From Elgaria multicarinata webbii (lineage: Eukaryota; Chordata; Lepidosauria; Squamata; Anguidae): a stretch of 64,000 nucleotides of DNA. The position numbers and the translations under genes were made by a program. Positions 49,531-60,818 of the stretch are shown here, in pieces. How positions within the stretch are numbered: the stretch's first letter is position 1; each line of letters begins with the position of its first letter. The notes beneath the pieces are model-generated. The model was given only the letters and a program-made list of their open reading frames with translations. It searched no databases and was not told the DNA's origin. Location of the stretch: assembly GCF_023053635.1 (NCBI RefSeq), contig NC_086185.1, positions 10,263,001 through 10,327,000 of the forward strand. Direction: 5' to 3'.

Positions 49531-51518
49531 CTTATATATTAACTTCTTTTATTAGCATTTATCAGTTGTGTTGTATTAATTCCTATTGGCCTGTGAGTGT
49601 AATAGACCATTTATTCATTGCAGTCTTTGTTGGGTGTGCAAACCGCCCGCTATTTTAATTACCCACAATGCCCCCAAGTGTAGATTTGCCCTGGGGCATT
49701 ATAGATAATTTAAATGGCGGTTCACAGTGGGTGCCTCCACTTCAATTTCCTCCTGAGCCCTAGAGCAATGCTATATTATGGGCATTCTGGGTAATTAAAA
49801 TGGGTGGCTTTCAAAATCAGGTACCGGAGTTTTTAATTTTTAATTTTTTTTTAAAGCTGATATTGGACAGCACAGCCCTTCAAATAGAGGAGTGTTCTCT
49901 ATAAGAGAGGACTCATGGGCACCCTATATTCTATGGTCTGGCAGAAGTCGGATGTCTTGCACAAAACGGGAACGAAGCCACCTTGAGATGTGTGACAAAC
50001 CAACCTGTCGGCTGTAACAAGGGAGGCTTTGTAGAAGTAGGTGGACCAGTTCAGAGACCCATTATCTTATTTGGTGTACGCCGAAGGACAGGCCGGGTTA
50101 ATGATCAAATAAATGAAAGGTGAAGCGAAAGAAGCCTCCTGCCTATTGCGTTGATGATCAGGCGGCCTCTTGGCTCACCGATTAAAAATGCACTCGGTCA
50201 AAACCTTTCCATGCCACAGCATCTGTTGCAGAGAAGCCCGGGGGGGGGGGTACCTCTTTCCCCTGACTTCCCAGTGTGCTACTCATGCCTGATAAGGTAC
50301 AGTGGGAAAATTAAATTGATCGGGGTCCTCTAATTAGATTTGCAGTATCAAATGGCCGCTTGGACCTCCCAGGTAACAGTGGATGCTCTCCACTTCAGTT
50401 GATAGATTAGGGAGGAAAGAAGAGGTAGGACCAGCTGCTTAATGTTGCGGATGTTGACGGATGGTTATAAAATGTGGCCTTATTTGCTGTGCTCCGAAGT
50501 GGGTGGGAGGAGAATCCCTCAAGAGCTCAAACTTTCTCAACCGTTTGCCTGGAGATGTGGCACTTAACCAGGTTTTTAATGGGCAGCTGCTGCTCTAGCT
50601 TGATGAACGGGTGTAGAACTTCCTCCTCCTCCTCCTCCTCCTTCTTCATCACAGATGTTGTCTATGAGCCAGTTGCTTGTGAGATGCTGTAGAAAACCCA
50701 GCTGCACCGCTAACAGAATCTTTGGTGGTCTGTGAATTTGTTGCATCTTGCAATAAGGTAAGTTTTTCAATATGTGTGTGTCTGCCTGTTAATTTAAGCA
50801 ATGCGCCCTTATTATTTTGGATTCAGGATTTGCCTACCGCAAGAGGAAGGGAGCTTTCACGAGAGGAAGGTTTCTGCTCGTGAAAGGTCCTTCAGCCCAA
50901 TTTTTGGGAACCCCTCCCCCCCACAGCTCAACCCCCATTCAGCAGGGTCTACTGACTCAGCAAGGCTGCTCACACAACATGCTAACCTACCCACCCCACT
51001 CAGTTGCTGGATTCACACAATATTCTAACTTCTACTCAGTGGTTGAGTGTGTATTGCTGTTGAACCATGGTTTAGCACGTTTTCTGAATCCAGCACATTT
51101 TCTGCAGGGTGTCTTCTTAACCTCCCTGAACAACCCAACAACAAACCATGGGTTCTTGAGGTGGCTTGTTCGAGAAAAATAAAATAATGTTATTGATTGT
51201 TTATGTTAATGTTATCGACTGACTCCTGTTGGCTCTTAACCTGATTGCCTTTTTGTTCTCTTGCTTCCAACAGCTGGTCTTCCAGCGCCATTCCAACGAT
51301 AATTTCAAATGTCAAGTAATGTTGCCAGTCTCCAAGTTCTACAGGCATTTGATTTGTACAACCAGACCTCAAACTTGGGAGGAAAGAAAATTAAGTAGAA
51401 CTTTTCCACGGGAATGTCTTAGCAACATTTGGAAACTTCAGGTCTAACCCTAGATGGTTCACCAGAGGAAATAGCTTCACATCAACTCTTGGTTTGAAGA
51501 AATTGACATCAGCCAGAA

Positions 51519-52275
51519 ATGGCTTCCTTGTCGTTGAACGGCTCTGTTGGAAATGATACAGACTACTATGAAGAGCCTTCCTTTTCTTTGTTTGACATTC
51601 CCGTCTTGGTGCCAGTGACGATCATTTGCATCCTTTTGTTCTTCTTGGGCATTGCTGGAAACGTGACCATCATACTAATTTTTAAGCAGCACAAAGAGAT
51701 GAGGACCACAGTTAATATGTACTTATCGAGCATGGCCTTGTCCGACAGCCTGATCTTCCTAGGCCTGCCCTCCGATCTGTACAGGATTTGGAAATACAAG
51801 CCCTACATCTTCGGCAACTTTCTCTGCAAGTTTATTGTCTACCTCAGCGAAACCTGCACGTACTGCACGATACTCCACATCACCACCTTGAGCGTCGAAA
51901 GATACTTTGCCATTTGTTTTCCTTTGAAGGCTAAAACAACCATCACTAAAAGCCGGGTCAAAGGCATCATTCTTCTCCTATGGCTTTGTTCTTTAGTGAC
52001 TGCCGTCCCCATCCTCTTTCTCTTTGGGGTCGAACACCACAATGGTAGCCTGCCGGAGGAAACGAACGAATGCAAATACATAGAGCAAGCAGCCCATTCG
52101 GGTCTTCTCGAGACGATGACCTGGCTTTCCACCCTTTACTTTTTCTTGCCCGTGTTTTGCTTGGTACTCCTCTACGGACTGATCTGTAGAAAGCTCTGGA
52201 GAACTGCACACAAGCTGGAGGGACATCATGCTGCAACTAGAGAGAAGTACCACCAGCAAACAGTCAAAATGCTAG
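51519..52275 (+). CDS. GPCR coding exon 1 (TM1-TM5)
   Basis: 252 codons plus one base. The start is the first Met in frame, 28 residues before TM1. Donor GTAAGT. Confidence 0.93.
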
Positions 52276-54154
52276 GTAAGTAGCAACTAGCTTTGACCAT
52301 CTGCATTAGAGAGGAATGGAAGGAGGAAACTCCAGGAAGGGGAATTGAACACAACTTGGAACAGCCTTAAGCGTAATAGGTTTGACTTCACAGTTAAGGG
52401 GACAATCAGGCAGACAGCATGCTCCCAATATGTGTGGGCGCTTGTGCTCATAAGGTGGCCAAGTGTCCTCTTTTACAAAGGACCGTCCTCTGAAGGTTGG
52501 TTCTGTCCAGTTGCAAGAATTGTGACCACTTGGACAACAGACTGAATAGGCAGACACACCGGACATTCTGGCCACAGTCTTCTGTAACTAGGGTGAGATA
52601 TACTGTATTTCTATTTAAATTTTAATACCGTATTTCTTTGATTCTAAGACGCCATCGATTGTAAGGCGCACCCTAATTTCAGTACCACCAACAGAAAAAA
52701 AGCTGTTATTCTAAGAAATAAACACACCCGAGATTCTAAGACGCGCCCCGTTTTTAGAGCTGTTTATATGGGGGGAAAAGTGTGTCTTAGAATCGAAGAA
52801 ATACAGTAATTATTTCCACGTTTGCATCTATACATATAAATTAAATTTTACGCAAGCGTGTGTCCCCTTTTTTCTTTTTTGGTGACAATTCATAAACGGA
52901 CTCCCTATGTACTTGTTAATCTAGTTTGTCTGAATCTAGATCAGAAAACACACAATGATTTGGTTTGTCCGTACCTGTTTATCACCCGAAATGAAGTGGT
53001 GATTGGAATGTGCAACTGACCCATTGCAGATACGCTTTCATTGCAGCTAACCACAGCCACTTAGCTATTGAACCATGCAGACTCAAGAGAATAGTTTTGC
53101 TAAGAGATATGGATCCGCAGGAGTTTTGAACATAACCATCCCTAGACCAGGAACTCCAGATGTCTCCTCTTTCTTCCTGTTTTCTCTTAGCAGACCTGGT
53201 CCAGGGAGACCGGCCACATCTGAGTGAAAAAGCATTTATTCCAGCTAGCCTTTTTCATAAGCGTTAGTCCTAATTCAGTTAATGCTTTAGTTTGTTACTC
53301 CAGACTGCGGGTTTTAGAATACATTTTTAATATTTGACCTTCTCTAGGTGAAAAGCATTTCGTATAACTAAAAGTATTTTAAAACAGTGGTGGGCGGAAG
53401 GTAGATCTGGATCGCTGGGTGATTTGCAGTAAACCAGCAAGGATTTCCGATTTCCAATTGTCTAAGAACTAAAAAGTTTTCTCCTTCCTAAATTAGACTG
53501 CTGAAAAGAGAGGGAGGGGAATTTGGGATAGGGGAAACCAGGAGTGGATTTGTGCTTGCTTGCTGTGAACTTGCTTCTGGTACTGATCACAGATTCTTGG
53601 GCTGAGCAGGTGCTCAAAGCAACCTATTACTCATTCCTTCTCTGCCCCAAGCCACTATTTTGCATCTGTCTCCAGTTGGTTCTGGTTAATAAACACCCTC
53701 CTAAAACTAGATCACACAAGCCTGAAGATTTTCTGTCCCGGTTTTAAAAGGACCTGTAGCTTGACTGGAGTTCAGAGATCGTTAATGTGCTTCCATGGTA
53801 GGTAGGTGCTCCACGCAAAGGATCGCTGTCCTGAATGATAATCTCTTTTTGCTTTTAGCAGTGGTCGTCCTAGCCTTTGTGCTGTGCTGGCTCCCGTTAC
53901 ATGCTGGCCGGATCCTCTTTGCCCAAGGAAACATGGTCCTATACGAGATCAGCCAATACTTCAACCTCGTATCAATGCTGCTGTTTTATCTTGGAGCATC
54001 TGTAAACCCGATCCTTTATAACGTCATGTCCCAAAAATACAGGAAAGCCGTATGCAAGTTTCTGAACCATACCCGGGTTTGTCAGTCGAGACACCTAAGT
54101 AGGAGTGTCGAGACTTCTGTTGAAGGTTTGGAAATCCGTTTTCACGTAAAGTAA
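51519..54154 (+). CDS. Ghrelin/motilin-receptor family class A GPCR
   Basis: Join 51519-52275 and 53859-54154, 350 aa. The single intron falls after MetLeu in 'QTVKML|AVVVLAF', where GHSR and MLNR are also split. Seven membrane segments are visible; key residues are Asn48 (TM1), Asp76 (TM2), Cys103 and Cys185 (disulfide), Glu111 in LSETCTY (equivalent to the ligand-binding Glu124 of GHSR), Glu127-Arg128-Tyr129 (ERY), CWLP at 262-265 and NPILY at 302-306. Asn7, Asn12 and Asn175 are possible glycosylation sites. The second extracellular loop is short, GVEHHNGSLPEETNEC, as in GHSR and unlike the long loop of MLNR. Expected role: plasma-membrane Gq/11-coupled receptor for a peptide. It sits beside an FNDC3 gene like both known relatives but equals neither, so it may be a third 2R paralogue; the ligand is unknown. 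Confidence 0.93.
52626..52808. mobile_element. TIR DNA-transposon MITE in the GPCR intron
   Basis: TACCGTATTTCTTTGATTCT at the left is mirrored by the complement of AATCGAAGAAATACAGTA at the right. Internal repeats of GATTCTAAGACGC are present. TAAT-like flanks. Confidence 0.75.
53859..54154 (+). CDS. GPCR coding exon 2 (TM6-C-terminus)
   Basis: Begins with the last two bases of Ala253, then VVVLAFVLCWLPLHAGRILF, TM7 with NPILY and a 44-residue tail ending in HVK and TAA. Acceptor GCTTTTAG. Confidence 0.94.
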
Positions 54155-55419
54155 TTTTGAAATGTGCTAGAAAAATACTAATAATTGCCTTAGCTTGCAA
54201 GATCTTCCTTTCCATCTATCCTTCAATACAGGCAATCATTAAAATAGCCAGCTACAACGGTTAGTATTCCTCAATTGTTATCTTTTCTCCAGCCACCTTG
54301 GCTGGGGACGTGCAAGCAGAAAAAAATGAAGTTTCATTTGTCCTCCCCCCCTCCATTTTTAAAGTTACGTTTTTCACTTGCCAGAATTGGGTTAGTTTTG
54401 TTTTTTCTGTTTATTTCAATGGGACACCCAGCCAATATTCTGCTGACTGTAATTTTGGCGTTTACCATCCAAAAGATTTAACAGCTAGACATTCTATGTC
54501 CTCCAGGCATGGGATCTGCTAAATTTCAGACGGATTGGGATGGGTTCCCACTTGTTAGGCAATTGAAACAGATACACAGATGTAGCCTAAACGCTACCTA
54601 AACTAAACAGCTTAACGAAATGTCGGTTTCACTGTACGCACGCTCCAACCTGCTTTGCACAACCCACTGTGGTTTGCCAGCCTCGTTTGTTTCAGAGGGG
54701 CTTGTCGTGATCTCTGAACCCAGCACAGTGGCTTGTTTGCAGCTTGTACCAAAAGGCTACAGAGTCGTTTGGCAAGAGCAAGAACCTGGCCACGCCGCTT
54801 GCTGCCTTGCGATCTCGCTAGGTGTATGTCAGGCTGGCAACACCAAGGTACCTGAGACCTAGTCACGGTCGCTTTGCACGAGCGGCAGAATTGCACAAAT
54901 CAAGCAGCAAACTCTTGTAAAATGCCCTAACTTGCGGACTCTTTTAAAAAAACACTTTCTGGAATTATATTCAAATGTTGTCATGTAAAAATATGGGGCG
55001 GGGGAGTGGGGAGACGATTCCGAGGCTAAAGTGTGAAAATGCAAATCTGGGGAGAATTGTACCTTTTAATATATATTTTCAGTTTTGTGGAGATCTGCAC
55101 AAAGTTGCCTTAACAAATGCACATTAGTTAATCTGAGTTTGCGTAAGTGTGCATTGGTAGTACTGTGAAGTTAATGGAAGTAGAATGAAATTCTCAGCCC
55201 CTGGGTTTACCCCTTAAAAAATCTTGTGCTGCAAAGGCCACTAGGATATGTGCCAGGAACGGGCAGAAGGATCCCGGAGGGAAAAGCCATGGCTAAACCA
55301 AGCAGCGCTTGATTGTCTGAGGGCAGCAGCGTGGGTTAGTAATGGATTAAACAAACACAGTGAATGAGCTTTCCGTTTACCTTGATCTCTTCTCCATTTC
55401 ACCCCAACTTGTGTCCACA

Positions 55420-55530
55420 GCCCAAGATGTTTTGACTACAATGCCCATCATACTTCACCGTGACTTACGCTAGCTAGGTCTGATGAGAATTGTAAGCCAA
55501 AACATCTGAAAAGCCACCCTGCAGAGTGCT
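55420..55530. mobile_element. Degraded palindromic MITE ('ACTACAA' family)
   Basis: CCAAGATGTTTTGACTACAA and 'gagaattgtaagccaaaaca' followed by TCTGAAAAGCCACC mirror each other. Confidence 0.55.
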
Positions 55531-55959
55531 GATGAAGCCAGGTCTGCTGTTTGTAGTAGTCTACAGAGGAAAAGTGTTATGCAGACTTCAGTTGCAATCC
55601 TCTTCCCATTTCCCTGCTAGAAAGCAACATTGATTTTAATGGGATGTACTTCTGGGTAGACCTGTACACGATTGCACTGTTAACAAGCTTAGTAAAAGGA
55701 TTTGATGTAGCTGCACAGGCTATAGTGATATTCATCCTCCAGCTTAATGGTTTGTCAAAATTTAAGAGTTTGTTTGCTTTTTGGAGGGTGATTTTCCTGG
55801 TAGCTTTAATGAAAGTATTATCCTGCTGCTATATTTGGATGTTTCCTACTGGAACAGTTTTTATTTACATTGGACAGTGGCTACTTTGTTTGAGCCTTTT
55901 AGTCTTACAGAGCAACTGTGAATGGCAACTGGAAACAGGTTCGCACGCAATGGCAGCCT

Positions 55960-56260
55960 TAGGTGATAAATTGTGGGTTAATTAACCCACCGTTTGCAGC
56001 CACAACCTATGAAGACCCCATTTGTAAGTTGTCCATGTGACATCAAACCAAAAGTTAACTCATGTTTTAAGTTATTTTTGGGTTGTTTAACCCATGAGTA
56101 TCCCAAAGTGTCTGGGCTCAGATGTCACACTAACAACCTATGAATGCAGGATTTGTAGGTTGTTGCTGGAAACTGTTGAGTGGCTTGCTTGCATCTCTGC
56201 CTGTTCTGGGTTGATTAACTCATGATTTGCTGCTGAATGCTACCGTTATGTGTGAACAGT
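55960..56260. mobile_element. Possible MITE with GTTAACCCA inverted motifs
   Basis: GTGGGTTAATTAACCCACC is itself a palindrome. AACCTATGAA and TTGTAGGTTGT motifs repeat on either side. Boundaries are unclear. Confidence 0.35.
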
Positions 56261-56394
56261 GTACGTGAGTGTGTGTGTGTGTGTAGAACAGAATTTCAAG
56301 AAGAAAAGATATCACCACTAAAAGCTACTATGTAAAGAAGTCCCAGGGTTCCTTCCTTCATGAATTACCATGACACACACCACCATTCAACACC

Positions 56395-58878
56395 CCTCAT
56401 GTGAACAATTTTATATTTTTATTGGCCATATTAAATATATTATCTATTTGATAGTTACAATTTAGTAATACAATGCCTGGCAGGTTTAACATAAGTATGA
56501 AATACAGCAAAAATTACAATACAAGAGAAAAGGAGATCTAATACATTAATGCCACTAGAGTACATCAATCTGGAATGTATAGTTGTAAATATAAAATTCT
56601 ACATTATGCTTTCCAGTAAACATTCTGGAAATATAAACAGTTTGTGGCAATTACAAATAAAAATTAAACTTTAACTTTCTAGGAAGTCACAATTTTGGTT
56701 AGTATTTATTCAGAAAAAAACTAATTTAAAAAATGTATGTGACATACTATTGCCAATTCAATGAAATCCCGTCCCCGCGAACCATTTTTGTTAGCGTTTA
56801 ACAAAAACACATGCTTTGGCAACAGAAATCTGCTGAAGACCATCTATTGTTTTATAAAAAAGTGAAGTATGAAAGGAAAATGAAGGAGAACAGGCTGTAA
56901 ACGTTCCTGCAAACTAAGGACACTAACATTTGTATAAAACTCTTTCCAACACTGAAGAAGGGCTTCCATTACAATAAATGATTAACTTAAAAGTTCTGCT
57001 ACAAGTAGAACAATACATTCAAACATACATTTTCCAGAATTTTTTTTTAAAATCAAAATAAATAGATCACAAAAAAGGAGAGTACATTTTTGAAAAAAAG
57101 GTTAATTTCAGATTGCACCATAAAATCTACTTTTAAGATAGTTAAGTGATATGTCATCAATGTCTGTGTGTGTATTTTCCCCCCAGGTGTGAAATGCAAA
57201 CACAACGCTACAAACCATAAGCTATCATTATGAACTAACAGCCGGTTGAGAAACATTTTATGATGTTGTATCATCTGAAACAGACATGTCTCAAGCTAAA
57301 ATGAACTACACATTACATCCACTGTCTCACATACAAGTGCAAGTGTTTAGATGTTTCATAAAGTATAGCTGTTCAGTCCCTACCAGTATGCAAGACCTAA
57401 CAAAATGCATGGCCCTTGAATTTGAATTTCTTCCTTTGAAAACGAAATGGGTGGTTTTTTCCAGCTTTCAAAAGAGCATGAATCTAAAGACAACATTTAA
57501 TTACTTTTACTTCACAGGTACCTGCTGCAGAGGCTTGACAAAAAACAGTCCTATGTAGTGCATGATATTCACCCCCCCCCAAAAAAAACCCACTATCCCA
57601 CCCACAGCCAGACCTGTCACTGAAGATTTTCATCACGAAACAGAAAAGACGTGAACCACAAAAACAATGGAATATGAAACCGCTACCAAAGGCAGCAATT
57701 CCTTTAAAACTCATATCTAAATTTTGAGAAGAAAATTCATTTTCACGGGTGACTTGATCAGTTGGTTTACATTAGAAGGGCATCCCAAGAAAGGAAAAAT
57801 GAAAAAACAAACCACAGTTTGATTTTTTTTAAATTTCATGTTAAGAATAGTACAAAAACATTTGCTCAGTTTGAGCCAAATAGTGAAACATTTATCATAA
57901 ATGCACTTTTTGTTCTCATTAAAGACAAAAACATGTCTGTGCTTTTTCCTCTGAAAAAAACGCAGCGGTTTCAGTCAGAAGCACAGGGCGTTACTGTTCT
58001 CTCAGGCACGGAGAGTGAACCCTGGGTTGGGCCAACAGTTATTTACCAACGACAGAAAGCATTTCATTCAGAAATGTCCAGTATAGAAGGGGGTGCATTT
58101 TGCCACGTTACATACCAATGCAAATATCCCTCTGCAGGTAGACGTTTTCGGTGCCTCGCGCGCTTTCGAGAAAAACTCTACAGGATTGCCTCCTGCTACC
58201 CTTGGCTCTAAAAGTGATATTAAACTATTGGAATCCCAACGATTAAAACAACTGGAAAAATAAGAGTAGCGTAGCGCTATCGCGAAAGTCAAAATCGATA
58301 ATGTTTTGGTTTCATTTTTTGTCTACAGTATATATCAAATGTGGTATGCTCTAGCAATGTTCGGTAATTAATACAGTACTGTTCTAAGCTTAAGCATCTT
58401 TGCTGCTGGATCTCACGCGTGCCAAGGCTTGGGTTGAAGCCGGCAGATTTTCCCGCACCCTTTGCTTTGCTCTACTTGAAAATTAAAGATCTTACCGTGA
58501 GAATTAAGTCAAGCTCTCTGAGAATCACAAGAGTGTGTTAAGGCAGCTTTTTTTTTTTTTGGCTGTTTTAAACAGCTAACCCTGATTAGAAGATGCACGA
58601 CCGTGCTATAATAGGGATTTTCTTCTCTTCATTTCCTCTCTACTCCCCACCTTCTCCCATACCTGGAGGTAGGGTCGTTGGGGGGTGGGGGATGGAGAGG
58701 GGAGGTTTCTGCCTAACCAGCCTCGCTGTTAGTCAGCAGCAAAAATGGAAATGTCTGTCTTATACATTCATTCCCAGCTAGCAATTTAATTGGAATTTAC
58801 ATAAATACCAAAGGCATAAACTTCTGTATGAAAAAATAATAAGCTGAGTAATGAAGCTCAATGCTTAAGGTCGCCCGC
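56395..58878 (-). other. Probable 3' UTR of the FNDC3-family gene
   Basis: About 2.5 kb of AT-rich, repeat-poor sequence directly downstream of the stop codon on the minus strand, ending at a minus-strand AATAAA. FNDC3 genes are known for long 3' UTRs. Confidence 0.6.
56418..56423 (-). terminator. Poly(A) signal (minus strand)
   Basis: TTTATT on the plus strand, AATAAA on the minus strand, in context GGCCAATAAAAATATAAAAT. Confidence 0.5.
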
Positions 58879-59196
58879 TTACTTGATCACAAAGTACTGT
58901 ATGATAACGGCAAACAGGATGGCAACCGTTGCAAAGACAACGAGGAGCAGAAACGCAAATTGTTCGTCGCTGAACGCCTTCCTCCTGCTTTTCGTGAGGT
59001 CGGGGCTGGCGTCTGCGCACTGTGGGACGAGCTCCTGTTTCTGAGATGAGAATGCTGTGCTAGGGCTGTACGGTCCATACAGTTCTTGAGATCCAGTGGA
59101 GTCCTGATACTGCCGGCCAGCACACACCCTGAATCGATATTCACAGTTTGTCTGCACGTTGGTGACGCGGAATGAAGTCTCTGGTCCCTTGTATAC
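58879..59196 (-). CDS. FNDC3-like last coding exon
   Basis: 106 codons including TAA, starting in phase 0 with VYKGPETSFRVTNVQT and ending in the membrane anchor. The minus-strand acceptor is CCTCAG. Confidence 0.93.
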   Translation of the reverse strand, partial: VYKGPETSFRVTNVQTNCEYRFRVCAGRQYQDSTGSQELYGPYSPSTAFSSQKQELVPQCADASPDLTKSRRKAFSDEQFAFLLLVVFATVAILFAVIIQYFVIK

Positions 59197-60772
59197 CTGA
59201 GGGAGGAGCACGGATCCGAGTGAGAAACGCCAGCGGGTTCAAGTAACCTAGGAATATAGGGAGCTGCTTTATACAGCCAACCCACGGGTCTGTCTAGATC
59301 CGTACTGCCTGCACTCGCTGAGAGAGGCTCTCGGGGTTTTAGGCAGGGGGTTCTCCCAGCCCCAGAGATGCTGGGGCTTGAACAAGGGCCCTTTAAGCAT
59401 ACGAACTATGTGTTCTATCAAGTTACAGCCCCTCCCCAAGTGACTCTAGACTGCTGGGCCCATAGGACATCTGGGATATTTCTCAACCGTACTCTGGTAT
59501 AGCTTTTGGAGCTTAAAATCACCTGCACTATGAATTAAGATAGGGTTGGGACCAAGCTGAAGCAACCGTGTTGGCGGAAGTGGACTTCCCCACCTCATCC
59601 TCATTTCAGCCCCTCTAGCCCCCCTGAAAATGCTATAGAGTCAGCAGACCCTACTGAATGAGGTGAGCTGCAGTGTGTGTGTGTGTGTGTGTGTGTAATC
59701 CCTAAAAATCAAGTAGAGGAACCTTTCTCTTGTGGAAGGCAGATCCTAGAACTAACCCCATAGTCTTTAGAAATGTATCTTGGATGACCAGATTTTAAAA
59801 AGGGGCAAGGACTTCTCTAAAAACAAAATATAAAATGAACAGCTTAAAAACCCGGGGGGGGGGGGGGAGAGCACAAGATGTGATTTTTCAGTTGCAAAGA
59901 AAATGTAGATGGAGAGACGGGGAGCAGCAATAGCGTTCTCATACGTGGGCCTTGTCCTGAACGAGGTTGTAAACCTGCGCTCGGGATGTACCACCTTCAG
60001 ACTGCAGGTGTGGACACGCGTGACGGCATGCTCTTCCGTACGGAAAAATATGGTGCATGTAGCAAAACTAGTTTGAGAGAAGGAGAAGGGTGGGAGAGCT
60101 TTCCATTGTGTGCGGCCCCAGCTGCAGTCCGGAGAGGTGCAGGTTTAACATCTCGGTGAAAACGAGGGCCCCCGTTTTAGGTCTTGGCAGTTTCATAATT
60201 CTGCTGCCACAAGTGAGGAAGGCCCAGAAGCTTGGGCAAAACCCCCTGGTAATCTGAGCTCCTGACGAGCGGAGGGTGGGATTTTGGTCAGTTGGCGCTG
60301 TTTGGGTCGGACTTTGGGGCACGGGTCAAGGGCCCCTGTCTGAAAAATGACTGGGAGGAGCTCCCAAACATAGCAGAGCAACACATTATCATCTAAAGGG
60401 TGTGGGTAAGATAATTATGTCCAGAGTCCAAGGGTGGCCCAAGACATCTTGCTGCCTGAAGTGAAGGACAAGATGGCGCCCTCTTCCATTCCATGTACCA
60501 AAGCCAACTGGACTGGCAGTTGGATCTTCCTTCAGCATGGGTGGTGGGACAAGATCCTGCACTCCATCTGTAGACCACAGGCTACCTTAGAAACACTGTT
60601 AGTTTTACCCTACCCTGTGCCTGTTTACCCTACCCAGTGCCTGTTTACATTCTCTTCCCCTCCTTATTGCTTTACTATGATTTTATTAGATTGTAAGCCT
60701 ATGCGGCAGGGTCTTGCGATTTACTGTTTTACTCTGTACAGCACCATGTACATTGATGGTGCTATAGAAATA

Positions 60773-60818
<46 letters not shown>

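Larger units (their letters stand above)
47090..51515. other. Intergenic DNA between STARD10-like and GPCR genes
   Basis: No supported exon. Holds an L2-type LINE tail ending in (TAAA)n (47640-47730) and the Sauria-type SINE. The stretch at 50090-50350 is non-repetitive and might be regulatory. 'ttgcttccaacag' at 51262-51274 could be the acceptor of a 5' UTR exon joined to the GPCR start. Confidence 0.4.
54155..56395. other. GPCR 3' UTR and intergenic DNA
   Basis: ATTAAA at 54238-54243 is the nearest candidate poly(A) signal to the GPCR stop. The rest is unassigned, apart from the degraded MITE at 55420-55530 and the palindrome-rich stretch at 55960-56260. Confidence 0.4.
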
